Below are positions 26,813-35,754 of a stretch of 64,000 bases of DNA, in pieces. The DNA comes from CAZBSE01 sp964494385 (GTDB taxonomy: Bacteria > Actinomycetota > Humimicrobiia > Humimicrobiales > Humimicrobiaceae), in the NCBI GenBank assembly GCA_964494385.1, contig CAZBSE010000004.1, positions 15,912 through 79,911 on the forward strand, given 5' to 3'. The notes under the pieces are model-generated. The model did no database searches. It was given only the letters and a program-made list of their open reading frames with translations, and was not told the origin of the DNA. A program made the translations under genes and the position numbers. Every line of letters begins with the position of its first letter. Within the stretch, counting starts at the first letter, position 1.

Positions 26813-29114
26813 GTTTTTCAATTTTTTCAGCTATTATCTTGGAGATCCCGCTAGATTGCATGGTGACGCCATAAATTGTATCTGCAATTTCCATGGTCCT
26901 CTTCTGATGGGTAATTATTATGATTTGCTGCTTTTCCGAAAATTTCTTTACAAGGGTTAAAAACCTTCCGATATTTACATCATCAAGTGCGGCATCCACC
27001 TCATCAAATACATAAAAAGGCGATGGGTTTATGGAATAAATAGAGAAGAGAAAAGCCATGGAGACTAAAGATTTTTCTCCTCCTGAAAGCAGCGAAATAG
27101 GAGCGAATTTATTATTGCCTATATCTACCTTTAGATCTACGCCTGTTTCATCCTTATCCGGACCCCCGTTTCTTTCCAGCTGCATTTCGCCTTCGCCTAA
27201 AGGAAACAACACCTTGAAGTATCTTCTAAAGCACCTGTTAATTTCATCAAATCTCTCAAAAAATAAATCGGCTATTTTTATATTCATATCTTTAATTAGT
27301 TCCTCCAGATTATTTTTACTTTCGCTTAGATCAAGTCTCTGATGGTTCAGGAAATCAAATCTCTTTTTTATCCTGCTGTATTCAATAGCCGCATTGGGAT
27401 TAACGTTTCCATATTTTTTTATATCATTCTTGAGCCTTCTTACTACGGCCTCCGATTTTCTAATGTCGGTACTGGGACTATAACTTTTTAGTGCATACTC
27501 CATTGACATGTTATAATTATCGGTGATTCCTTCCGCTATTATTTTTACTTTTTCTTTTACTTGCTCTTTTTTTAAATTTATTTTATACATCTTATTTTCA
27601 AGATTTAATCTGGACATATTCAACTGGTTGATTTTGCCATCCAGCTCACCTATTTTTTTCTGGCTTCCGGACAGTAAAATGCGTCTTTTTTCAAATTCAG
27701 GATAAAGTTTATCTTTGATATCCCTCCAGATAGATTTATAGTCATTTAAAAGTAAATAAATTTTTTTCGATCTCTTTAGATTAATGCTGCAGACTTCTTT
27801 TATGGCTTCTATCTTATCCAATCTTTGCCTGAGATTTCCGGTCCCTTCTCCGTTACTTTTATTTTCATGCGGCCCGTCTTCCTGCCCGTTCTTTTTTTCG
27901 TTCTGCTGTCTCTCAATCATCTTAAATAAACCTTTTAGTTCTTCTTCTATTATCTTCCCTTCGTTTTCGATAAAGCTGCCGTCAACATCGTCTTTTATTT
28001 TTCCCTTCAATTTTTCCAAAAAATTTAAAAATAATTTGTCCAGCTTATTAAGCTTATTTAAAATATTCTCTAAAAAAGACTGCTTGATTTTATTATCGTA
28101 TTGTTTTAACGGGCTGCGTAAACTTCCCGCGCTCTCAATACTGCCAAGCTCCAGTTCAAACATATTATATAATGTAGCAAAAACATTCCTCTTGCTCTCT
28201 GCCAGAGATATCATATGGCCAAGCTGATCACTTTTCGAATTGAACATATCGATTCTGCTTTTCCAGAGTTCATACTCGCTATTCTTTTTATCCATAAGCT
28301 TCAAAAGGCTGTTCTTTTCCTTCTCCAGTCTTAAAGCTTCTGCCTCTATATCCTCCAGCTTATCCTTGCTTTTAGCATATGTGATATTTTCACTTTCCCA
28401 CTCTTTATTTGAATTGTTAAGATAAGCAATAAAAAGAGAAATTTCCTCTTTTTTTAGATGATTGGAAACTTCAGCATATTCCCGGGCTCTATTTGCCTCA
28501 ATCTCAAGCGGATCCATTGTCCTCTTTATTTCTTCGGTTAAATCATCTATTCTTTCGATATCATTTTTTACCTTCTGAAGTTTCCCTATTGATTTATCTC
28601 TCCTATTTTTATGTTTTGATATGCCCAATACTTCATCTATTATAATTTTTCTCTCAAGTGACTTTAGCATCGCAATATCATTAATCTGCCCCTGATTTAT
28701 TATAATATGCAAGCCTTTACCTATTCCGCTGTCTGCTGTCATTTCCTGAATATCGATTAACCTGCAGGGAGAAGAATTTATAAAATAATCACTGCCTCCT
28801 TTAGAAAATACCCTGCGGGTGAATTTCACATCCCTGAATTCTGTATTAAACAATCTATCGGAGTTATCAAACATAAGAGAAACTTCGGCAATTCCCATTT
28901 CCTCGTTTTTACTTTTAAAAATAACATCCCCCATAGAATTACCTCTCAGCGATTTCGGACTCTGCTCACCCAGGACCCAGGAAATAGCATCCGCTATATT
29001 GCTCTTACCGCTTCCATTTGGGCCCACAACCACACTGACTCCAGGCTCAAAGAATAACTGGCTTTTATTTTTAAAAGATTTAAAACCCCGCAGAGATATG
29101 TTTTTTAAGTACAA
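26796..29114 (-). CDS. smc: SMC-family ATPase, short and apparently hinge-less
   Basis: 772 residues, against about 1150-1200 for bacterial Smc. The head is complete: Walker A GPNGSGKSN (31-39), Q-loop SWVLGEQSPKSLRG (about 45-58), IIINQGQIND (about 137-146), signature LSGGEKSL (676-683) and Walker B YVFDEVDAALD (Asp704, Glu705). The arms are much shortened. At the midpoint, where the globular hinge should be, there is a hydrophilic low-complexity segment with ERQQNEKKNGQEDG, and no GRATFLPL-type hinge motif. No frameshift is seen; the reading frame is open throughout. It lies between rnc and ftsY, the normal smc locus, and overlaps ftsY. Dimerisation by a hinge seems impossible as predicted. 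A RecF/RecN-like ATPase is the alternative reading, but head motifs and locus favour Smc. Confidence 0.85.
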   Translation of the reverse strand: MYLKNISLRGFKSFKNKSQLFFEPGVSVVVGPNGSGKSNIADAISWVLGEQSPKSLRGNSMGDVIFKSKNEEMGIAEVSLMFDNSDRLFNTEFRDVKFTRRVFSKGGSDYFINSSPCRLIDIQEMTADSGIGKGLHIIINQGQINDIAMLKSLERKIIIDEVLGISKHKNRRDKSIGKLQKVKNDIERIDDLTEEIKRTMDPLEIEANRAREYAEVSNHLKKEEISLFIAYLNNSNKEWESENITYAKSKDKLEDIEAEALRLEKEKNSLLKLMDKKNSEYELWKSRIDMFNSKSDQLGHMISLAESKRNVFATLYNMFELELGSIESAGSLRSPLKQYDNKIKQSFLENILNKLNKLDKLFLNFLEKLKGKIKDDVDGSFIENEGKIIEEELKGLFKMIERQQNEKKNGQEDGPHENKSNGEGTGNLRQRLDKIEAIKEVCSINLKRSKKIYLLLNDYKSIWRDIKDKLYPEFEKRRILLSGSQKKIGELDGKINQLNMSRLNLENKMYKINLKKEQVKEKVKIIAEGITDNYNMSMEYALKSYSPSTDIRKSEAVVRRLKNDIKKYGNVNPNAAIEYSRIKKRFDFLNHQRLDLSESKNNLEELIKDMNIKIADLFFERFDEINRCFRRYFKVLFPLGEGEMQLERNGGPDKDETGVDLKVDIGNNKFAPISLLSGGEKSLVSMAFLFSIYSINPSPFYVFDEVDAALDDVNIGRFLTLVKKFSEKQQIIIITHQKRTMEIADTIYGVTMQSSGISKIIAEKIEKHAEIN

Positions 29115-29134
29115 TTGTAAATTCCCGGTAAAAG

Positions 29135-29854
29135 TTATAATTTTAAGTTATATAATTTCTTTAAAGTATTTTTAGCAGCATTCTGTTCAGATTCCTTTTT
29201 GCTTTTTCCTTTACCTTTTCCTACTATTTTATCATCAAGCACCACTACCGAATAAAATGATTTATCATGATCGGGACCTTCGGATTTAATCAATCTGTAT
29301 TTTGCCAGTTTAGAGTAATCAGCCTGGACAATTTCCTGAAGATAGGTTTTGTAATCCATAATCTTTGTCGTGTCGATTAACTTCTCGATCCTCTTTTTAT
29401 ACCTATCCATCACCCAGTTAAAGGCAAAATCAATTCCCTTATCAGTATAAATGGCACCAATAAGCGCTTCCATGCTATCCGCTAAAATTGATGCTTTTTC
29501 TCTCCCATGACACAATTCCTCGTTCTCGCTTAAAAGTATCTGCTGGTCTATTTTTATTTCCCCGGCCAACTCTGCCAGCGTCTTTCTGCTTACCAGAACT
29601 GATCTTATTTTAGCCATCTTCCCTTCATTAAAATACTCATAATTTTTATAGATATATGAAGTAATGATAAAGGAAAGTATGCTGTCGCCTAAGAACTCAA
29701 GCTGTTCGTTACCCCTCGATTTGATATTTATCTGGCGCGCAAGCGACCTGTGCGTTAAACTTTGTATATAAATTTTTACTCTATTTGTATTGACTCCTAT
29801 AATTTTCAGCCATTTTTTTACTCTATCCTCGGGTAAAACTTCGTCATTCATCAA
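29135..29854 (-). CDS. rnc: Ribonuclease III
   Basis: 239 residues. RNase III cuts double-stranded RNA in rRNA and mRNA processing. The catalytic domain has EQLEFLGDSILSFIIT, the ADSMEALIGAIYTDKG second motif, and a C-terminal dsRBD (KTYLQEIVQADYSK through KKESEQNAAKNTLKKL). It sits between acpP and smc as in many Gram-positive genomes. Confidence 0.96.
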   Translation of the reverse strand: MMNDEVLPEDRVKKWLKIIGVNTNRVKIYIQSLTHRSLARQINIKSRGNEQLEFLGDSILSFIITSYIYKNYEYFNEGKMAKIRSVLVSRKTLAELAGEIKIDQQILLSENEELCHGREKASILADSMEALIGAIYTDKGIDFAFNWVMDRYKKRIEKLIDTTKIMDYKTYLQEIVQADYSKLAKYRLIKSEGPDHDKSFYSVVVLDDKIVGKGKGKSKKESEQNAAKNTLKKLYNLKL

Positions 29855-29918
29855 ACAGGTATCGCCGCCTTATTAAACTATAGAACTTATTCCAGATTTT
29901 ATTCCAGATTTATAAAAT

Positions 29919-30155
29919 TTATTTTTTAGAATGGGATTCAATATAGTCCAGAGCATCCTTTACTGTAATTATCTTTTCGGCATCCTCATCACTTATTTCC
30001 ACTTTGAATTTATCTTCAAATGCCATAATGAGTTCTACCAGATCCAGGGAATCAGCTCCCAGATCATCGACAAATTTGCTTTCGGACTTTATATCAGGTT
30101 CTTTAACACCAAGTATATCAACTAAAATCTCCTTAAGCCTGTCAAAATTTTCCAT
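29919..30155 (-). CDS. acpP: Acyl carrier protein
   Basis: 78 residues, acidic and helical. The phosphopantetheine site is the Ser in DDLGADSLDLVELIMAFED. It is 18 bp after plsX. The usual neighbours fabD and fabG are not here. A direct repeat TTATTCCAGATTT occurs twice just downstream (29888-29913); its role is unknown. Confidence 0.97.
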   Translation of the reverse strand: MENFDRLKEILVDILGVKEPDIKSESKFVDDLGADSLDLVELIMAFEDKFKVEISDEDAEKIITVKDALDYIESHSKK

Positions 30156-30173
30156 TCTTTCTCCTTCTTTTAT

Positions 30174-31193
30174 TTACATTATATTATTGATTTCAATTTT
30201 GATTTTAGCGGTTAAATTTGTCTTTAGCGCTTCCATGGCTGCCTTTATTGCATTTTTAATTGCTCTTGATTTCGAACTCCCGTGTGAAATGATAACAGGA
30301 CCGCCCAATCCCAGCAGCTGTGCCCCCCCATATTCCTCGTAATCAAATTTCTTCTTCATTTCAATAAAAGAGCCTTTTAGCCCCAGGGCCGATATTTTAC
30401 TCAGTATATTCGAAGTCAATACCTTTTTGACTTCACCAAAAAAGAAGCTTGCCAGACCTTCAATTAATTTTAAAATTACGTTTCCAACAAAGCCGTCACA
30501 GACTGCTACATCCGCTCCGCCGTCAAACATATCCCTTCCCTCTATATTTCCTATAAAATTAATACTGGAACAATTTTTAAGAAGTCTATGACTTTCAACT
30601 GCCAATTCACTGCCTTTCTTTTCTTCTTCACCAATATTAACCAGAGCAACTCTTGGATTACTTATTCCCAGTATATTTTCAGAATAAACCTTTCCCATTA
30701 CGGCAAACTGAACCAGATATTGAGGCTTGCAATCAGCATTTGCTCCGGCATCTATCAGTACGAATTTCTTATCGGACAGCGGCACTACTACTGCAATTGC
30801 AGGTCTTATTATATTTTCAATCCTTTTTATATTAAAAAGGGAACAGGCCATTACCGCACCTGTATTGCCAGCCGAAAGAAAGGCACTGTTTTTAAGATGC
30901 GATACCATCTGTGAACCTATATAGATTGAGGATTTCTTCTTTTTCTTCAATACTTCCGAAGGTGACTCATTCATGCTGACTTCCTGATAGCTTCCGATTA
31001 TCTCTATCCCATCCAGGTTCAGATGACTGGAAGCTGCGATTTTTTCAATCTTATTTTTATTGCCTACCAGCCTTATTTTAGTTCCAAATGATTGCCTGGC
31101 TTCCACCGAACCCCTGATAACCTCTTCAGGGGCATAATCCCCTCCCATAGCATCTACTACAATTAAATACTCATCAAACTCAGATTTCATCAT
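30174..31193 (-). CDS. plsX: Phosphate acyltransferase PlsX
   Basis: 339 residues. PlsX makes acyl-phosphate from acyl-ACP for phosphatidic acid synthesis (with PlsY). VVDAMGGDYAPEEVIRG, SAGNTGAVMA, NIGEEEKKGSEL and CDGFVGNVILKLIEG match the family. It follows the DRTGG gene by 17 bp and precedes acpP. Confidence 0.96.
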   Translation of the reverse strand: MMKSEFDEYLIVVDAMGGDYAPEEVIRGSVEARQSFGTKIRLVGNKNKIEKIAASSHLNLDGIEIIGSYQEVSMNESPSEVLKKKKKSSIYIGSQMVSHLKNSAFLSAGNTGAVMACSLFNIKRIENIIRPAIAVVVPLSDKKFVLIDAGANADCKPQYLVQFAVMGKVYSENILGISNPRVALVNIGEEEKKGSELAVESHRLLKNCSSINFIGNIEGRDMFDGGADVAVCDGFVGNVILKLIEGLASFFFGEVKKVLTSNILSKISALGLKGSFIEMKKKFDYEEYGGAQLLGLGGPVIISHGSSKSRAIKNAIKAAMEALKTNLTAKIKIEINNIM

Positions 31194-31210
31194 AATTTTT
31201 ACCGGTTACA

Positions 31211-32275
31211 TTATTTCTTTGAAATTTCCAGCAATCTTTTTATATCTACATACTCTTTTACTACTTCTACTATTTTATCTATTTTTTTAATCTCGTGAAA
31301 TCTTACATGTCCTATAATTTCTCCTACTCTTTCTACTGCCGTTAGGGTATCAAAATTAACCAGGATCATGGGAACGCCTAATTCTTCGGCCCTTCCCAGG
31401 ACCACGGTGCTTGGCTGAAAATTTCCTGTAAGTATGAGACACTTGGTAGGAGTCTCCAGAGCGGCTAGCTGGACATCTGCCCTATCGCCGCCGGTTATAA
31501 CTGCCTTGTTTGCTTTCCTCCTAAAAAATTTAAGAGCCTGCTCCTGTCCCATTGCTCCGACCATGAATGCCTCTACCAGCTCATCTACCTTGTCTTCAGC
31601 GCAGATTATCTGTCCTCCTAAAAGCTCGGACATTTCTTTTACGCTTACGGAAGAAAGCATTTTATCCGATACAATATATCCAAATACTTCTATTTCTTTT
31701 TTTACAATAAATGGTATTATCAGTTCCTTAAGATAATCCACCTGGCTTCTTGGAACCCAGTTTATAATTATTCCTGCGAGTTTGCTGCCCAAAAAACTCT
31801 TTGAGTAAAGAATTTGATCCACGATTTCAGAGCCGTATTTGATTACCATAACCGCCTTGGCCCCCAGATGCTCACAAATCTTATCTGATGATACTCCCAG
31901 GAAATATCCGTCTTCTACGCTCTTGGCTCCCTCTAAAATTACAATATCCTTACCCTTCTGGATTCTCTTGTAAGCTTTCTCGATTGATTCCATAAATTCC
32001 TTGGAGAAATTATTATCCTTTAACCCTTCTCTTACATATTGCTGGGTCAGTACGATGGGACATATATCTTCAAGCTCTTCTTTTACATCCAGTATATTGG
32101 AAATATATTGCGCATCTTCATCTGTGGTAATTCCTCCTACCCGGGTCGGCAGTGTTCCCACCGGTTTCATATATCCTACTTTGAGACCTTTTTCAACAAA
32201 TAATTTCCCCACTCCCACACACATTGAACTTTTCCCTGAAAAGGGCTGATTTGAAATAAAAAATAAAGGAATCAT
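31211..32275 (-). CDS. DRTGG-domain P-loop protein (phosphotransacetylase N-terminal-like)
   Basis: 354 residues. N-terminal BioD-like P-loop domain (ISNQPFSGKSSMCVGVG, about 7-23; VILEGAKS) followed by a DRTGG domain (about 210-320, with AVITGGDRADVQLAAL). The same two domains form the regulatory N-terminus of long phosphotransacetylases, but the catalytic Pta domain is missing. It starts one base after the ADP-forming acetyl-CoA synthetase gene, so the two are probably translationally coupled. A nucleotide-sensing or regulatory role towards that enzyme is inference. Confidence 0.88.
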   Translation of the reverse strand: MIPLFFISNQPFSGKSSMCVGVGKLFVEKGLKVGYMKPVGTLPTRVGGITTDEDAQYISNILDVKEELEDICPIVLTQQYVREGLKDNNFSKEFMESIEKAYKRIQKGKDIVILEGAKSVEDGYFLGVSSDKICEHLGAKAVMVIKYGSEIVDQILYSKSFLGSKLAGIIINWVPRSQVDYLKELIIPFIVKKEIEVFGYIVSDKMLSSVSVKEMSELLGGQIICAEDKVDELVEAFMVGAMGQEQALKFFRRKANKAVITGGDRADVQLAALETPTKCLILTGNFQPSTVVLGRAEELGVPMILVNFDTLTAVERVGEIIGHVRFHEIKKIDKIVEVVKEYVDIKRLLEISKK

Positions 32276-32276
32276 T

Positions 32277-34400
32277 TTAACCTCCTATTCTTATTCTTAC
32301 GTCTCCAGCTATTGAGCCTTCGCCCTGTTTTTTTACAAACAAGGGATTTATATCCATTTCCATAATTTCTGGAAAATCTATAACCAGCTGAGAAACTTTA
32401 AGTATGATATCAATTATGCTATCCACATCTGCAGGGTCTTCGCCCCTAACACCCTTAAGCAGCTTGTAAGATTTAATCTCTTCCACCATTTCCCGGGCAA
32501 CCTCTCTGCTTATTGGAACAATTCTAAAAGAAACATCTTTAAGTGCCTCAACATATATCCCGCCAAGTCCGAACATGACCATTGGTCCGAATTGAGGGTC
32601 CTCGCTTATTCCGATAATGGTCTCTTTTTTTTCTTTAATAAATTTCTGAACCATAATTCCCCTGATATTGGCATCGGGCATATATTTTTTAACATTGATA
32701 AGAATCTGGTCGTAACTTTCTTCCAGTTCTTTTTCATTTTCTATTCCAATCTTAACGCCGCCAACATCGGTTTTATGCAAAATATTAGGTGAAACAATTT
32801 TCAGTACCAGCGGATATCCGATTCTTGCCGCTACCTCTTTTGCTTTTCCTATATCACAGGCCAGTTCTGCTTCAGGTATCCTTATATTATATGCTTTAAG
32901 TATTTCTCTTGCTTCTATTTCTCCCAGTTCCAGTCTGCCTTCGGCTTTGCACCGGTTAAATATTTCCTTAACCCTTCTATTGTCAACTTCGAACTGCTCA
33001 ACAGGGAAATCTCTTCTGGATTTCCATTCCGTATAGTCCATCATTACTTTTAATGTTTTTATTGCTTCCTCGGGAATATCAAAATTGGGAATATTTTTTT
33101 TAGCTAAAAAATTTACCGCTTCTTTTACTTCTGAACCTCCCATAAAACTTGTTAGTATAGGAATACTGCGGCTGCTTTTTTCTATTACTCCGGTAATTGC
33201 CCTGGCTGTTTTCAAACATTGTGTCATTGCCTGTGGCGTTAGCAGTACTACCACTGCATCAACATTGCTGTCCCTCAGCACTTCCTCCAGTGCCTTGCTG
33301 TACCTGTCTGCCAGAGCATCTCCTAAAATATCTACAGGATTATAAAAATTTGCTGCCTGGGGCAAAAATTTCTTTAGGTTTTCTATAGTTTCTATTTTTA
33401 GGCTGGTCAGCTCTATATCTCTCTTTTCACATTCATCTGTGGCCATAATGCCGGGACCGCCTGCATTTGTTATTATTGCAACTTTTTTACCTTTAGGCAA
33501 TGGCTGATAGGAAAAAGCTATAGAGTAGTTAAAGAGATCCCTTATTGTATCCGCCCTTATTATGCCTGTCTGTTTAAAGGCAGCTTCATAAGCTTTAGCC
33601 GAGCCGGCAAGCGTGCCTGTATGAGAAGACACCGCCCTGGCCCCTGCGTTTGTGTTTCCGGATTTGATAACTATTATAGGTTTCTTTTTAGAAACCCTGG
33701 AACATATTTTGATAAATTCTTTTCCGGATTTTACACCTTCAAGATATAAAGTAATTACTTCGGTATTTTTCTCATTTTCCCAGCCTTCAATAAAATCATT
33801 TTCTGAAATATCAGCTTTATTACCCAGAGAAACAAATTTCGAAAACCCTATTTTATTAGTCTTGGCCCAATCCAGGATAGCTGTTCCCAGCGCACCTGAT
33901 TGAGATATAAAACTTATTTTCCCCCTGGGGGGCATATTGGGAGAAAAAGAAGCATTTATGGGACATCCCGTATTTATGATTCCAAGACAATTGGGACCCA
34001 GTATCCTTATTCCGTAATTCCTTGCTTTCTCAATTAACTGTCTCTCTATTCTGGCTCCTTCTACACCTGTTTCCTTAAATCCTGCTGAAATTATAATGAA
34101 CCATTTTATATTTTTCTTTGAACATTGTTCCAGAGCCTCTAACACCATCGTGCGGGGGATAACTATTATAGCCAGCTCGATATCGTGCGGTACATCCAGT
34201 ACCGATGGATAACATTTAATTCCAAATATTTCATCTGTTTTAGGGTTTACTGGAAATAATTTGCCTTTATATCCGGAATTTATTAGATTGGATAGAATCT
34301 CGTGGCCTACTTTTTTTTCTTGTCTGGAAGCCCCAATTACTGCTGTGGACTTCGGGCAAAAAAAATTCTGCAAATTCAAATTACAAACCTCCAATTCCAT
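32277..34400 (-). CDS. ADP-forming acetate/acyl-CoA synthetase, fused alpha-beta
   Basis: 707 residues. The enzyme converts acyl-CoA, ADP and phosphate to acid, CoA and ATP (or the reverse). The alpha part holds a CoA-binding domain (STAVIGASRQEKKVGHEI) and two ligase-CoA domains, with the phospho-histidine in VSSHTGTLAGS (His260). The C-terminal ~220 residues are an ATP-grasp beta part (YPLVLKIVSPNILHKTDVGGV, EMDINPLFV). In anaerobes it harvests ATP from acetyl-CoA during fermentation; that direction is inferred. Substrate range cannot be read. It is upstream of the DRTGG gene and 15 bp after rpmF. Confidence 0.93.
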   Translation of the reverse strand: MELEVCNLNLQNFFCPKSTAVIGASRQEKKVGHEILSNLINSGYKGKLFPVNPKTDEIFGIKCYPSVLDVPHDIELAIIVIPRTMVLEALEQCSKKNIKWFIIISAGFKETGVEGARIERQLIEKARNYGIRILGPNCLGIINTGCPINASFSPNMPPRGKISFISQSGALGTAILDWAKTNKIGFSKFVSLGNKADISENDFIEGWENEKNTEVITLYLEGVKSGKEFIKICSRVSKKKPIIVIKSGNTNAGARAVSSHTGTLAGSAKAYEAAFKQTGIIRADTIRDLFNYSIAFSYQPLPKGKKVAIITNAGGPGIMATDECEKRDIELTSLKIETIENLKKFLPQAANFYNPVDILGDALADRYSKALEEVLRDSNVDAVVVLLTPQAMTQCLKTARAITGVIEKSSRSIPILTSFMGGSEVKEAVNFLAKKNIPNFDIPEEAIKTLKVMMDYTEWKSRRDFPVEQFEVDNRRVKEIFNRCKAEGRLELGEIEAREILKAYNIRIPEAELACDIGKAKEVAARIGYPLVLKIVSPNILHKTDVGGVKIGIENEKELEESYDQILINVKKYMPDANIRGIMVQKFIKEKKETIIGISEDPQFGPMVMFGLGGIYVEALKDVSFRIVPISREVAREMVEEIKSYKLLKGVRGEDPADVDSIIDIILKVSQLVIDFPEIMEMDINPLFVKKQGEGSIAGDVRIRIGG

Positions 34401-34415
34401 TTATGTGATTCATTT

Positions 34416-34664
34416 TTACTTGCGTGTTTCACTGGTTTCTTTTTTGCTCTTTTCTTTGCCTTTCTCTTTGCCTTTCTCCTTGCCTTTCTTCTCAAATATT
34501 ATTATCTCGTGTTCAGAATAATATCCGCAATTCTGGCAAACCCTGTGGGATATTTTCTTGCTGTGACACCTGGGGCATTCTACTATGTTAAGTAATTTTA
34601 ATCGGTCATGAGTTCTGCGTTTGTTTCTCCGGGATTTTGATGTTTTTCTTTTTGGAACCGCCAA
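34416..34664 (-). CDS. rpmF: 50S ribosomal protein bL32 with Lys/Glu-rich C-terminal tail
   Basis: 82 residues against the usual 56-60. The core MAVPKRKTSKSRRNKRR and the zinc ribbon CPRCHSKKISHRVCQNCGYY (two CxxC pairs) are standard. The extra C-terminus is a GKEK repeat from a 12-bp tandem repeat (three copies, about 34455-34490). Start TTG at 34664 with AGGAGG eight bases upstream. The DUF177/YceD gene that usually precedes rpmF is absent. Confidence 0.95.
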   Translation of the reverse strand: MAVPKRKTSKSRRNKRRTHDRLKLLNIVECPRCHSKKISHRVCQNCGYYSEHEIIIFEKKGKEKGKEKGKEKSKKETSETRK

Positions 34665-34734
34665 TACTCTATCCTCCTGTTTACAATATTGTTACAAACT
34701 TGTTATAAATAACAAATAAATCAATATAACATAA

Positions 34735-34761
34735 AATAATATTTATTCAATAAATATTATT
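34735..34761. repeat. AT-only inverted repeat between sepIVA-like gene and rpmF
   Basis: Twelve-base arms AATAATATTTAT (34735-34746) and ATAAATATTATT (34750-34761) with a TCA loop, overlapping the stop of the upstream gene. It has no GC pairs and no T tract, so it is a weak terminator at best. Confidence 0.4.
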
Positions 34762-35218
34762 TCTCACCTGTATCCAATGCGCCTCTAAATTGTTCCCTTC
34801 CTTTTTCGATTGCAGTCAGCAATTTATGCAGTACAGCTTCCATATTTGCCAGTTTCTCGTCTGCATAATCCTCGGCTTCAAGTCTGATGGTCCTTGCCCT
34901 GGCTTCTGCGGTGGTCATTATCTCCTCCGATTTCCTGGCAGCATCTTTTAATATCTCGGTTTCACTGACAAGAATTTCTGCCTTTTCCTTAGCTTCTTTA
35001 ATTACCCTTTCAGAATATCTTTTGGCCTCTTCTATCATATTCTCTCTTTCTTTTACAATCCACCTTGACTGCTTGAACTCTTCCGGCAGCACACTCCTCA
35101 ATTCATCCAGTAAATCGTATATCTCGCTTTCGCTTACCATTATATTGGATGAAAATGGAATCCTCCTGCTCTTTTCAAGAAATTCTTCAATTCTGTCTAC
35201 GATTTCAATTACATTCAT
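34757..35218 (-). CDS. SepIVA/DivIVA-like coiled-coil protein
   Basis: About 153 residues. N-terminal helix VIEIVDRIEEFLEKSRRIPFS and LLDELRSVLPEEF, then a long Glu/Lys/Ala coiled coil (about 50-145) with the ERENMIEEAKRYSERVIKEA pattern. This matches the coiled-coil gene next to coaD in actinobacteria, often mis-annotated as an ATPase and related to SepIVA, which acts in septation and polar growth. Start ATG at 35218 chosen for GGAGAG six bases upstream; an ATG four codons earlier lacks one. Function here is inferred from locus and composition. Confidence 0.82.
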   Translation of the reverse strand: MNVIEIVDRIEEFLEKSRRIPFSSNIMVSESEIYDLLDELRSVLPEEFKQSRWIVKERENMIEEAKRYSERVIKEAKEKAEILVSETEILKDAARKSEEIMTTAEARARTIRLEAEDYADEKLANMEAVLHKLLTAIEKGREQFRGALDTGEK

Positions 35219-35246
35219 GCCGCTCTCCATATCCGTTTATTTTTAA

Positions 35247-35738
35247 TTAAAAAACATTCTTATTAAAACTTTCAATGACATCTTTCTCTATTTCCTCCGG
35301 TACCAGGCCTTTTATGCAGCCATTAAACCTTGCCACTTCTTTTACCGCACTCGAACTCAGATAAGCAAATTTAGGATTGGTGACCATAAACATAGTCTCC
35401 ACTTCCGGATTCAGCTTTTTATTTATCTGTGCCATCTGAAACTCATATTCAAAATCCGATATGGCCCTGAGTCCTTTTACTATAACTGCCGCTTTTTCTT
35501 TTTTAGCCAGATCCACCAGCAACCCTTCAAAAGTTATTACTTCTATATTGCCCAAATCACCCAGAGCTCTGCTTGTAAAATCCATTCTCTTTTCTATGGA
35601 ATAAAATGGTTTTTTTCTGGTATCTCCGGATATGGCTACTATCACCTTATTAAAAATCTTTGAGCATCTGCTTATTATATCCTTATGTCCCTCGGTTAAA
35701 GGGTCGTATGTGCCCGGACACAATGCTGTCTTTTCCAT
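35247..35738 (-). CDS. coaD: Phosphopantetheine adenylyltransferase
   Basis: 163 residues. CoaD adenylates 4'-phosphopantetheine in the penultimate step of CoA synthesis. GTYDPLTEGHKDII carries the T/HxGH nucleotidyltransferase motif; VKGLRAISDFEYEFQMAQINKKL and a C-terminal TxxSSxxVKEVA-like segment (AYLSSSAVKEVARF) are typical. It is coupled to rsmD 16 bp upstream. The pathway continues from coaBC at 45.4 kb. Confidence 0.96.
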   Translation of the reverse strand: MEKTALCPGTYDPLTEGHKDIISRCSKIFNKVIVAISGDTRKKPFYSIEKRMDFTSRALGDLGNIEVITFEGLLVDLAKKEKAAVIVKGLRAISDFEYEFQMAQINKKLNPEVETMFMVTNPKFAYLSSSAVKEVARFNGCIKGLVPEEIEKDVIESFNKNVF

Positions 35739-35754
35739 AATATAATCCTATCTT

